Positions 1-10,034 of a stretch of DNA of 64,000 bases are shown here, piece after piece (positions within the stretch are counted from its first letter, which is position 1; every line of letters begins with the position of its first letter). A model generated the notes under the pieces. The model was not told the DNA's origin, made no database searches, and worked only from the letters and a program-made list of their open reading frames with translations. This DNA is from Rehmannia glutinosa (lineage: Eukaryota > Streptophyta > Magnoliopsida > Lamiales > Orobanchaceae), in contig CM071932.1 of the NCBI GenBank assembly GCA_016081115.2, forward strand, positions 56,184,659-56,248,658, in the 5' to 3' direction. The translations under genes were made by a program, and so were the position numbers.

Positions 1-15
1 ACCATTTATCAAACA
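1..15 (-). repeat. Start of the 3' LTR of copia-1A (cut by window edge)
   Basis: Read on the minus strand, these bases are the first 15 of the LTR seen complete at 4678-6163 (TGTTTGATAAATGG...). They directly follow a polypurine tract at 16-31, so this is the 3' LTR of copia-1A. The rest lies outside the window. Confidence 0.8.
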
Positions 16-31
16 ATCTTCCCCTTTTTGA
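16..31 (-). other. Polypurine tract of copia-1A
   Basis: The minus strand reads CAAAAAGGGGAAGAT immediately before the LTR start at 15. The matching tract of copia-1B is at 6164-6180. It would prime plus-strand DNA synthesis. Confidence 0.75.
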
Positions 32-1850
32 TGATTACAAACCAAAACAATTTTAGCGAGGTCGATTTTGAAAACAAAATAATTTTACCGGTTAAAAGGA
101 ACTATCAGTTGTGAGCGACAACATTCCACGCAATATAATCACAAGGATGGGAGTAGAGATATTAAACATATATAGCAAAAGCTCCCCCTATCAATATGCA
201 CAACAAGAGTAATGTAAAATCAATCATCCACAAGCTAAAAACTTAGCTTTTACATATTGGTCTTAAGTACAAGAGCTTATAAGCTTCCCCTGTCCACAAA
301 ACATCATTAGACAAGTATATAAGTCCATAATACAACATATGGACTAAATATAATCCACAACTTATGGCTTTAAGAAGCCATAGCTTATAGCTTCTTTCTC
401 GAGCTTAATTTAGCTTTTATGAGCTAATAAGCTTATAACCCGTTTCTCCCCCTTTAGAATCATCAAAAAGAATGTTAGCACGATAAAAACATCATATAAT
501 CATATCAAAGTGCGTAACTAAACCGATGTATCAAGCTATTTGAACATTGAAGCTTATAGATCAAATAAGAGGGAAAAAGTCGATCATACGACTTGTAGAG
601 GCTTATGAAAACTCATTTGATTTGCAAAAACACGATCTCTATAAATATAGAAGACTTTTGAAAACGAGAGAATCATGTATGTGATGAATTTTTTATTGAA
701 ACATTTTATCGAACACTTGGCGGGCGTCAAAAATTGAAAAGGATATATATATCCCTTGTAAATGTAATCAAGCCAAGTTTTTCATTACGAAAAGTAATTA
801 TATAAATATTATCCATCAACAATCATCATGCTCAACTCAAATATATAAGAATTGCATCAAGAAATATACATATAAGCCAAGTTCTCAAGGGTTCAACCCA
901 ATTGAGAAAAAGGAGTAGAATTCTTACCATTCAATCGGTAAAGATGAGCAATAATGATGATAGACGAGCTACATGAAGTCCAAGATATGCAATGTATGCA
1001 AGAAAACAAATTTTGAGTGAAATTTGTGTGAATTTGGCCAAAGGGACGAACATAGAGTTAAAAGGGCCAAAATGCCAAAGTCTGGAAACATAATGCAATT
1101 TAAGCCAATAAATAGCTAAGGGCGACCAGTCACAGGCATGGGCGACCGGTCGAGCTAGTGGGCAACCGGTCGGCCCCTGCCCTGGCAGCCCACTGGTTCT
1201 GTTCTGTTTTGAAAGTTCGAAATTTGATCCAAAAATCCCATTTTTCGCCCCTTAGTTTTAAAAACGTGCAAAATGCAAACGTAGACCTCATTCAATATAC
1301 ATTATGTCATAATCAAGCTCGAAATGAGGTAAAATACTCGGCGGTGAGTGATTAAAAAGCCCGCGAGTTATCCTTGAGACGGAATTAAACACATCTCAAG
1401 TTTTTGTTAAAACATGCAATACCTTAAAAAAATATCGAATCTTAATATGTTTAGTTCTATTATGACGAACCATATTTTGAAAAATAAAATTTACACCAGA
1501 CTTGTTATCCCAAAAAATAATAACGTTTTAAAACTTTGGATGAACAAGTCATAAGAAGAAGTGCCTTACAAGTATTTGAAAATTTCTTTTAACGACACTT
1601 TAAAGAGATTCGTTGGGATTATTTTAAGTCGAGCATATAGACATAAGGTATATAGAATGTCGAGTCTAAGGAGTAATAAACGAATAAACACACCTTGAAT
1701 TCGTTTGTCAATCAACATGCCTACCTCAACCTTTGTCAATTTTCACATTTGTGGCCATATAGGTTGAAATGGTTCTTTCTTCTTCAATGCCTCACTTCTT
1801 CTTTTGAGTGTGGAATATAATCACCTTCTTGGCATTGTTGAACTTGAATT
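32..1850 (-). other. Non-coding 3' region of copia-1A
   Basis: No credible ORF in about 1.8 kb. It holds three extra PPT-like purine blocks (near 181-192, 283-292 and 446-456, all pyrimidine on the plus strand), an 8-bp stem with a 4-nt loop at 363-382, and three GACCGGTC-type motifs at 1120-1132, 1140-1152 and 1160-1172. The same features recur at the matching places in copia-1B, with about 95% identity by eye. Confidence 0.65.
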
Positions 1851-1857
1851 CCAATGA

Positions 1858-2400
1858 TCAAATTTGATCTTCCCTCATCATGATCATCTTAGGTTCACCT
1901 TGCATTGACTTGGAAAAATATCTTGCACAAATATTCATTAGTAGCACCATAAATGATATCATAAATTTGTACAAGTAAGCAACCTTGCCCTTTTTCAAAA
2001 CAAGAAGTGTAGTACCAACTTTACCTTTTGTAAAATTATTTTGCAAGAATAACTAAGTCTATCAAACCATATACGGGGTACTAGTATCAACCGTACAAGG
2101 CCTTTTTATACAAATCATTTGGCCTAAAAATTTTAATCTCCGATAGACTTCTATTTGAATAAAACCATTTATAAAATTGGATTTAACATCCATTTGGTAA
2201 AGCTTGAAATTTTCTCAAAACAAGAATGGGCAAGTAAAGTACAAATAACTTCTAAATGTGCTATGAGTGCAAATGTTACATCAAAATCATTACCTTCTTC
2301 TTGACAATACCCTTAGGCTACTAACCTTGCCTTGTTCATCAAACATGTTCCGAAATATCAAAAATTTCTGCAAAATCTTAACAAGATATTTTGCACACGA
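1858..2400 (-). pseudogene. Copia reverse transcriptase remnant (copia-1A)
   Basis: The minus-strand translation at 2046-1858 contains NNFTKGKVGTTLLVLKKGK followed by a run matching the copia RT stretch around the YVDD motif and SKSMQGE. Compared with the RT of copia-2 and copia-4 (GFTKGKVDRTLF, IYVDDIIFGSTN, LMQGKFEMSM), the YVDD aspartates are gone (KFMISFMVL). Upstream, to about 2400, short blocks resemble the ARLVAKGYCQEEG region but are frameshifted. The remnant cannot encode an active enzyme. Confidence 0.7.
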
Positions 2401-3044
2401 GCATAGTAATATCGAATGATATAGACACTAGAGCAAGTAACATATACTATGCTTAAAGATAATCATCAAGAGTATAATACAACATGCAAGTTCAAATAAG
2501 CTTATAGAAAGCTATATAAGGTCTCTTTTGAAATATGAAAATGCGAGAGCACATAGTTGAGACTTCATTTACAAGAATCATATGAACAAGAGCTTTGACA
2601 TAAGCATCCAAGAATAATGGCTTTTATATGTGCAATAAAATGCATAACTTAGTGAATCAACTGTTTTATCAAAATAAAATATAACCCTTTACAAAACTTG
2701 GATAGAGCAAGCTATGTCAAATAATGCCTTTTCAAAAATCAAAACATCCTCTTAATAAGCACATAGGCATCTGGCACAACATGTATCGAGTCTATGATAT
2801 GAATAACAATAATGAGCGTACCTCGATAGTTCATATATCTCTTGATATATTACGAGTAGATAGCCATTGAAAGAGATATGTAAATTCTACACAATTCTTG
2901 AACCAAATTTGGCACAAACATAATAATACATGTGTAGGCTAAGCAATAAGAGATATCTTAAGCATGCTTGTGCTATATAACACATAGGAAATAATAAACC
3001 ACATAAGTCTAAGTAAATGCACAAGAGTTTTAAAAACATCATGC

Positions 3045-3140
3045 AAGGTCTTTTTTTTTTTTTTTTAAAAAAACAATTTTGAAACTCACAAATATATTAA
3101 AGACCTAATTTTTTTTTTAAAAAATAAATTTTGAAACTCA
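3045..3140. repeat. Low-complexity T/A-rich stretch
   Basis: A run of about 18 T at 3050-3066 is followed by A runs and a second T run at 3110-3118; the phrase TTTTGAAACTCA occurs twice. It lies between the gag and RT remnants, where protease and integrase have been lost. Confidence 0.6.
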
Positions 3141-3223
3141 TTTTTGAAAAATCATTTTGCAATTTAGACACAAATAAAAACATGCAAGAAAATAAAATGC
3201 ATATTTAAATAGGGAGATACGGT

Positions 3224-3487
3224 TTACCAATTTTGCCATTTCCATGGGTTGTGCCGTTCCCATTGTTGATGGTATCTTCCCTTTTGAAAATTTTCTTGTT
3301 GATAATAATCTCTCCAATTGCTCCATCTCCAAGCATTGTGTCCTTCCCATTTTTGAGAGTGTCTTTCTCTTGGAAAATCATCTTGTTGATGATGTCTTTG
3401 CCATTTCCAAGGATTTTGTTTATCCCATTTTTGATTATTTCCTCTTCTTGGAAAATGACTTTGTTGAAAATGTTCTCCTTTGATCAA
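3224..3487 (-). repeat. Tryptophan-rich 28-29 residue tandem repeat after the copia-1 gag knuckle
   Basis: One minus-strand frame stays open for 87 residues and is built of three imperfect units of about 28 residues. Each unit carries an aromatic/basic block and ends in a W-rich core: QKWDKQNPWKWQ, QKWEGHNAWRWS, QQWERHNPWKWQ. This region lies just downstream of the gag zinc knuckle (about 3700) in a different frame, so a frameshift separates the two. Composition (R, K, H, Q, W) suggests nucleic-acid binding, but that is inference. Confidence 0.55.
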
Positions 3488-4630
3488 ATGAAATGGTCAT
3501 TTGATGTCTTCTTGGCGATATGAATTTTCTTCGATTATTATTTCGCCGGGTACCTAATATAACATTGTTTTGTGGTACCCTCATGTGCTTGGGTCCTTTG
3601 GGATTAGTCTTGAGACTTTTAGGTCTCCAACAATAATTAGAGCTATTTCTAGCCCGATAAGTATTTACCGTATGACCCTTCTTACCGCAATAAAAGCACG
3701 TAATATTATTAACATGCATAGGAACTCGATTCTTTTTCATATGCTTGAAAATATTAGGCTCATGATCAAGTTCACTATTCAAATTATCACAACCATTAAC
3801 ATTCACAATATTGGGTAATTTATTGGTACTCAAGTTGGATTTTGATAAATCATTTTTCATGCAATTAATATCTTCAACAAGAGTACTATTTTGTTTTTCA
3901 AGGTTTCTAACCTTGTCAAGTGTGGTGGTGTGAGCACATGATAGTGATTCATAAGAAGTAAATAAATTATCCTTTTCATTTTTCAAAACATTGAATTCCT
4001 TTTTCAAATTTTTGTACTTAACTAGTAAATTTTGGAATTCATTTTGAAGATCATCAAAATCATTTTGCAAATCACTATAATCATTTTGAATGACAATATC
4101 ATAGGAATTAGAGGGTTTAAGACATACCTAGCTTTCTTCTTCGATGCCCATAAAACATTGTTCGACTACTTCATAGTTGGAAGTTGTAAAAGGCTTGTTC
4201 CTTATATTTGAACTTGTATCTCTTTGAGAAGTAGATGCTTTTGTTTGACTCCTTTCATTTGCAAATACTCCATAGATAGCTTCTAATTTTTGCCATACTT
4301 CATGTGCCGATCGAATTCCTACAATATGTTCATATTCCAAATTAGTAAATGAACAATACAAAATATTGAGTGCTTTACCGTTTAAGGAGATGATTTTCTT
4401 CTCTTCATCATTGAGCTCTTTGAAGCCTTTGGAGGTGTGTGGTGTGTCTTTCATCGGAATGGATTCTCCATTTATGACGATGTTCTAAATATCGAACTCG
4501 CAACCTTGTAAATAACATTCCATTCTTTCATTCCAAAATATAAAAGTTTTGGAATCAAACAGTGGTGGCTTGGTGGTGGAGGTGCCGGAAAGTTGAGCTT
4601 CGTTCGTAGCCAACGATCGTTCCTCTTCAC
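3435..4630 (-). pseudogene. copia-1A gag (UBN2-like domain, coiled coil, CCHC knuckle), broken
   Basis: The N-terminal piece has PPLFDSKTFIFWNERMECYL, the typical start of copia gag. After an in-frame TAG near 4485 (a Trp is usual there) comes a UBN2-type segment (4454-4128; NGKALNILYCS, SAHEVWQKLEAIYG). A second stop precedes a heptad-rich coiled coil (4070-3850, LQNEFQNLLVKYKNLKKEF) and a knuckle CFYCGKKGHTVNTY in which the last Cys is Tyr. Gag would form the virus-like particle. Stops, a frameshift and the lost Cys show it is dead. Confidence 0.8.
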
Positions 4631-4662
4631 TCGCGATGTGAAACGAGCTTGCCAAAGAGTTT

Positions 4663-4675
4663 GGCTTTGATACCA
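4663..4675 (-). other. Primer binding site of copia-1A (initiator tRNA-Met type)
   Basis: The minus strand reads TGGTATCAAAGCC, two bases after the LTR end (..TTACA). This is the usual copia PBS (TGGTATCAGAGCC) with one change. It fixes the 5' LTR / internal boundary and the minus-strand orientation. Confidence 0.85.
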
Positions 4676-5385
4676 CTTGTAAGTCCAAGCGGCTACGATA
4701 ATCTAGAGGGGGGGTAAATAGATTATCTCCATCTTTTCGATTTCGCCCTCTTTTTCGAACCGAATGCTCAACGACAATAATAAAGGTGTGGAATGTAAAC
4801 AACACGCGTCGATTTATAGAGGTTCAACCCACCTAGGGCCTAATACTCTACCACCCCAGTATATCCGGGATGGATTTCAAAAAGAAAAAAGATTTTATTA
4901 ATTACCAAAATTAATACAACACCAACTTACACCAGCACCTTGAAGAGCACCACACTCTTCTTCAACACCACCTTTGAGATTACCACAATCTCTATTGAAG
5001 ATTTCCACAATCTCCAACGGCACCTTGTGAAGATTACCACAATCTTCAACCTTGAAGAATACCGAATTCTTCAACACCACAACAAGAAGATTACCACAAT
5101 CTTCTTACACCTAACACCTAGATCACCCAAGTGTGTTCTTACCACAAGAACACTCACAAGGATATCTTGTGTTGAATGATAACCCAAAAATTCAAGATTA
5201 CAACTCGATAATGAATTATACAAATGATTGCAAGTGTAATCAAGAATAGCCTAGACCTCAAAGATGTGAAAGTGATAAGCTAGGCAAATTACAACAAGAA
5301 TAATGACAATATAAGACCAAGTGTTTGCTTGAGTATTTCTTGTTGTGTTGTGTTGTTCTTTCTTGTTGTTGTGCTTCAAATCTTC

Positions 5386-5399
5386 CTCTATTTATAGGA
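5386..5399 (-). promoter_or_regulatory. TATA box of the copia-1 LTR
   Basis: The minus strand reads CCTATAAATAGAGG. It lies downstream (in element orientation) of the palindrome cluster and about 700 bp before the LTR end. Confidence 0.65.
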
Positions 5400-5550
5400 G
5401 ATGATTGATCCTTGATAGGCTCCTCTTGGAATCTGATATCTACAAAAAAATTGCAATTAAAATCAAGATTATAGCTGTTAGAAATCAATCCCACAATTTA
5501 GGGAAAAGTTGTCTGCTGCACAATGGTTAAAATTTTGCTGTCAAACATTA

Positions 5551-5848
5551 GGGCGACCAGTCGCGCAGAAATAGACGTTTGAAAATAAGAACAAAATTTT
5601 ACACAGGGCGACCGGTCGAATTGTAAAAGGGCGACCGGTTGACGGGGGGTCCGACCGGTCACCCTAGGGTCCAACCGGTTGCCCTCTTCAAAAAACCAAT
5701 ACAGAGAAGTTTACAAAAATGAACCAACCTTCAGGTACCGGTCGCCCTATAGGTCGACCGGTCACCCTCACCATTTTCTGCAAACATGAAGTTTTCTGTT
5801 TTCCACAACTTTCAGGTAAGGGTTGCCCTATACGGCGACCGGTTGACC
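5551..5848 (-). repeat. Cluster of GACCGGTC-centred palindromes in copia-1 U3
   Basis: Eight variants of GGGCGACCGGTCGCCC lie at 5551-5564, 5606-5618, 5629-5642, 5647-5665, 5667-5685, 5734-5748, 5752-5768 and 5834-5848. They sit 150-460 bp upstream of the TATA box. Palindromic arrays with a different core (CCGGAC..GTCCGG) are known in Sirevirus LTRs, so a cis-regulatory role is plausible but inferred. Confidence 0.75.
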
Positions 5849-6163
5849 TCAAAACAGAGTAGTTGTCCAATTTGTGTTGAAAATAAACTTCAAGAAATAC
5901 TCCAAAAAAATAGTAAAAACATTTTACACCAATCGGGAGTATTAGGACAACATTTAGAAACATAGTTTGGATGTAAAAACCCATTGATACAAAATCATTA
6001 AATGTGTTGTCCAATTTTTGTCGAAAATAAAACTTGAAGAAATACTCCGGAAAATATTAAAACCATTTTAAATCATTTAGGAGTATTTGGACAACCTTTA
6101 AAACCATTGTTTTGGTATAAAAACAAAATCATCAAAATCATGATAAAACCATTTATCAAACAA

Positions 6164-9048
6164 TCTCCCCCTTTTTGATGATTACAAACCAAAACAATTT
6201 TAGCGAGGGCGATTTTGAAAACAAAACAATTTTACCGGTTAAAAGGAACTATCTGTTGTGAGCGACAACATTCCACGCAATATAATCACAAGGATGTGAG
6301 TAGAGATATTAAACATATATAGCAAAAGCTCCCCCTATCAATATGCACAATAAGAGTAATGTAAAATCAATCATCCACAAGCTAAAAACTTAGCTTTTAC
6401 ATATTGGTCTTAAGTACAAGAGCTTATAAGCTCCCCCTGTCAACAAAACATCATTAGACAAGTATATAAGTCCATAATACAACAAATGGACTAAATATAA
6501 TCCACAACTTATGGCTTTAAGAAGCCATAGCTTATAGCTTCTTTCTCGAGCTTATTTTAGCTTTTATGAGCTAATAAGCTTATAACCTGTTTCTCCCCCT
6601 TTGGAATCATCAAAAAGAATGTTATCACGATAAAAATATCATATAATCATATCAAAGTGCGTAATAAACCGATGTATCGAGCTATTTGAACATTGAAGCT
6701 TATAGATCAAATAGGAGGGAAAAAGTCGATCATACGACTTGTAGAGGCTTATGAAAACTCATTTGATTTGCAAAAACATGATCTCTATAAATATATAAGA
6801 CTTTTGAAAATGAGAGAATCATGTAGGTGATGAATTTTTCATTGAAACATTTTATCGAACACTTGGCGGGCGTCAAAAATTGAAAAGGATATATATATCC
6901 CTTGTAAATGTAATCAAGCCAAGTTTTTCATAACCAAAAGCAATTATATAAATATCATCCATCAACAATCATCATGCTCAACATAAATATATAAGAATTG
7001 CATCAAGAAATATACATATAAGCCAAGTTCTCAAGGGTTCAACCCAATTGAGAAAAAAGAGTAGAATTCTTACCATTCAATCGGTAAAGACGAGCAATAA
7101 TGATGATAGACGAGCTACATGAAGTCCAAGATATGCAATGTATGCAAGAAAACAAATTTTGAGTGAAATTTGTGTGAATTTGGCCAAAGGGACGAACATA
7201 GAGTTAAAAGGGCCAAAATGCCAAAGTCTGGAAACAGAATGCAATTTAAGCCAATAAATAGCTAAGGCGACCGGTCACGTCACAGCATGGGCGACCGGTC
7301 GAGCTAGTGGGTGACCGGTCGGCGGCCGCCCGCAGCGACCATTGGTTCGTTCGTTTTGAAAGTTCGAAATTTGATCCAAAAATCCGATTTTTCGCCCCTT
7401 AGTTTTAAAAACGTGCAAAATGCAAACGTAGACCTCATTCAATATACATTATGTCATAATCAAGATCGAAATGAGGTAAAATACTCGGCGGTGAGCGATT
7501 AAAAAGTCCGCGAGTTATCCTTGAGACGGAATTAAACACATCTCAAGTTTTGGTTAAAACATGCAATACCTTAAAAAATATCGAATCTTAATATGTTTAG
7601 TTCGATTATGACGAACCATATTTTGAAAAATAAAATTTACACCAGACTTGTTATCCCGAAAAATAATAACGTTTTAAAACTTTGGATGAACAAGTCATAA
7701 GAAGAAGTGCCTTACAAGTATTTGAATGTCGAGTCTAAGGAGTAATTAACGAATAAACATACCTTGAATTCGTTTGTCAATCAACATGCCTACCTCAACC
7801 TTTGTCAATTTTCACATTTGTGGCCATATAGGTTGAAATGGTTCTTTCTTCTTCAATGCCTCACTTCTTCTTTTGAGTGTGGAATATAATCACCTTCTTG
7901 GCAATGTTGAACTTGAATTCCAATGATCAAATTTGAGCTTCCCTCATCATGATCATCTTAGCTTCACCTTGCATTGACTTGGAAAAATATCTTGCACAAA
8001 TATTACTTAGTAGCACCATAAATGATATCATAAATTTGTACAAGTAAGCAACCTTGCACTTTTTCAAAACAAGAAGTGTAGTACCAACTTTACCTTTTGT
8101 AAAATTATTTTGCAAGAATAACTAAGTCTATCAAACCATATACGGGGTACTAGTATCAACCATACAAGGCCTTTTTATACAAATCATTTGGCCTAAAAAT
8201 TTTAATCTCCGATAGACTTCTATTTGAATAAAACCATTTAGAAAATTGGATTTAACATCCATTTGGTAAAGCTTGAAATTTTCTCAAAACAAGAATGGGC
8301 AAGTAAAGTACAAATAACTTCTAAATGTGCTATGAGTGCAAATGTTACATCAAAATCATTACCTTCTTCTTGACAATACCCATAGGCTACTAACATTGCC
8401 TTGTTCATCAAACTTGTTCCGAAATATAAAATATTTCTGCAAAATCTTAACAAGATATTTTGCACACGAGCATAGTAATATCGAATGATAGAGACACTAG
8501 AGCAAGTAACATATACTATGCTTAAAGATAATCATCAAGAGTATAATACAACATGCAAGTTCAAATAAGCTTATAGAAAGCTATATAAGGTCTCTTTTGA
8601 AATATGAAAATGCGAGAGCACATAGTTGAGACTTCATTTACAAGAATCATATGAACAAGAGCTTTGACATAAGCATCCAAGAATAATGGCTTTTATATGT
8701 GCAATAAAATGCATAACTTAGTGAATCAATTGTTTTATCAAATAAAATATAACCCTTTACAAAACTTGGATAGAGCAAGCTATGTCAAATAATGCCTTTG
8801 CAAAAATCAAAACATCCTATTAATAAGCACATAGGCATATGGCACAACATGTATCGAGTCTATGATATGAATAACAATAATGAGCGTACCTCGATAGTTC
8901 ATATTTCTCTTGATATATTACGAGTAGATAGCCATTGAAAGAGATATGTAAATTCTACACAATTCTTGAACCAAATTTGGCACAAACATAATAATACATG
9001 TGTAGGCTAAGCAATAAGAGATATCTTAAGCATGCTTGTGCTATATAA
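6164..9048 (-). mobile_element. copia-1B: 3' part of a second copia-1 copy
   Basis: 6164-9048 matches 16-2990 almost base for base, with the same PPT (6164-6180), extra PPT-like blocks, GACCGGTC motifs (7266-7322) and RT remnant. Its 3' LTR is the shared LTR at 4678-6163. The match stops abruptly after ..TGCTATATAA at 9048, where unrelated Tat sequence begins; gag and the 5' LTR of this copy are lost. A 76-bp segment present in copia-1A (about 1572-1647) is absent near 7725. Confidence 0.85.
7927..8465 (-). pseudogene. Copia reverse transcriptase remnant (copia-1B)
   Basis: Minus-strand 8465-8238 contains AYGYCQEEGNDFDVTFALIA, matching the RT block AKGYCQEEGIDFDETFAPVA of copia-2, and then a degraded copy of the YQMDVKS segment (FTKWMLNPIF). 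8115-7927 repeats the NNFTKGKVGTTLLV block seen in copia-1A. The catalytic YVDD is not preserved. Confidence 0.7.
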
Positions 9049-9077
9049 TCGACGAATTCCCCCCAGAAGTTTATTCT

Positions 9078-9260
9078 CCCGATCTCTATTTAAGGCCTTA
9101 AAGCATCCACAATTTTGCCAATCCCGATCTTAACTAAGGCCTCAAAGCCTACAAATTTTACTAATCCCGATCTGATTTTAGGGCTTTGTACCCTTCAAAT
9201 TTTACTAATCCTGATATAGATTAGGGTTTTCTTCCCTCGAGATTTATTCATCCCGATCTA
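9078..9260 (+). repeat. Five 43-45 bp imperfect repeats upstream of the antisense gene
   Basis: CCCGATCT-type boxes recur at 9078, 9123, 9166, 9210 (CCTGATAT) and 9253, at spacings of 45, 43, 44 and 43 bp. Flanking text such as CAAATTTTACTAAT and ATTAGGG is repeated too. The array ends about 155 bp upstream of the TATA box at 9418. Confidence 0.7.
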
Positions 9261-9417
9261 GATTAGGGTTTTTACACCTTACATTTCCCGTCCATTTACG
9301 TCACAAGGACATCCTTTCATTTGACAAGACGTCCCTTCCTCTGCCCGAGGTCCTTTCTAGACCGTTGGATGAGATTCAAATCAAGGGTGGTGATCATTTT
9401 CCCACCTCATCTCTCCT

Positions 9418-9424
9418 TATATAA
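9418..9424 (+). promoter_or_regulatory. TATA box of the Tat antisense accessory gene
   Basis: TATATAA in the context CTCCTTATATAAGGCAGAG, about 200 bp before the ATG at 9617. The intervening leader is pyrimidine-rich with a G run near 9440. Position and strand fit the downstream plus-strand gene, not the minus-strand pol. Confidence 0.6.
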
Positions 9425-9616
9425 GGCAGAGTAAAAAGGGGGGGGGGCATTTCACCTTCTAGCAAAATTTCTCCACCCTCTCAAGCAATTTCCGACGTGC
9501 TCGAGGCGATTTCCGGCGGCCTTTTCCGACGATGCTCCTCAATTTTCCCCTTTCCGTTTCTATTTCCTAGGTACATTCCTTCCCTTTCCTTTTTTAATTA
9601 TTTTTTCTTTCAAATA

Positions 9617-10034
9617 ATGTCCTCTTCGACCAATTCCGATCCCCATCTAACCGATCTGGTTAGATAGTCGGGAGAGTTAGACACTACAAGTCTTAGAGAA
9701 ACTCATCCCGAACTAACTGATCCCGAAGCCACGGAATCAGATTCATCTTCCATACCTCTTTCCCCCATAGAAGATAGGAATCCCAATCCACTAGCTCATC
9801 CCGAGGTGGATTGGGGTTTTTCTCATTCGGCTATAACAACCCAATCTCTTTACAACATCCGCAGGAATGCTGACATTCCATCCATCTTTAAATTATCTCT
9901 CCCGAGCTATACAGATAGGCCATACCGACCTCCTCCTCAAGGTCTTGCTTTTTTCGTAGGTCAGTTAGATGGAGGATTTAGATTTCCTATTAACTCATTA
10001 TTTTATGATGTGTCCACTATGTACAAATGTACCC
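9617..10034 (+). pseudogene. Tat accessory (antisense) gene, exon 1 first part
   Basis: ATG at 9617 opens a frame with one in-frame TAG at 9665. It then reads through a Ser/Pro/acidic N-terminus into VDWGFSHSAITTQSL and GLAFFVGQLDGGFRFPINSL. The reading frame is cut at 10034 by copia-2 and resumes in the same frame at 24109. The joined protein resembles the putative gypsy-type transposon domain (PF04195 family) seen in plant retroelement extra ORFs; that family call is from memory. It runs opposite to the Tat pol genes, so it needs its own promoter (TATA at 9418). Confidence 0.7.
10030..10034. repeat. Target-site duplication of copia-2, left copy (TACCC)
   Basis: TACCC directly precedes the LTR start (TGTTGGG) at 10035, and the same five bases follow the 3' LTR at 24104-24108. 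Confidence 0.9.

Larger units (their letters stand above)
1..6163 (-). mobile_element. copia-1A: degenerate Ty1/copia element, Sirevirus-like, 5' LTR to start of 3' LTR
   Basis: On the minus strand the order is 5' LTR (6163-4678), PBS (4675-4663), gag (about 4630-3224), an RT remnant (about 2400-1858), a long non-coding 3' region (1850-32), a polypurine tract and the start of the 3' LTR (15-1). Protease, integrase and RNase H are not recognisable, so the element cannot be autonomous. Sirevirus affinity is inferred from the coiled-coil gag, several PPT-like tracts near the 3' end and clustered palindromes in U3. The 5' LTR is shared with the neighbouring copy copia-1B. Confidence 0.8.
4678..6163 (-). 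repeat. Shared LTR of copia-1A (5' LTR) and copia-1B (3' LTR)
   Basis: 1,486 bp, TG...CA on the minus strand. It is bounded at 6163 by a polypurine tract belonging to copia-1B and at 4678 by the PBS of copia-1A, so one LTR serves two elements. A TATA box (CTATAAATAGAGG, minus) lies at about 5386-5399. Upstream of it in U3 is a cluster of GACCGGTC-centred palindromes between 5551 and 5848. Short pyrimidine/purine repeats (ACCACAATCTTC-like) fill 4930-5110, downstream of the TATA box. Confidence 0.85.

Noticed and set aside
3233..3523. Hydrophobic plus-strand ORF (FPWVVPFPLLMVSSLLK)
   Set aside because: It is the complement of the Trp-rich gag repeat of copia-1 and only looks like a membrane protein.
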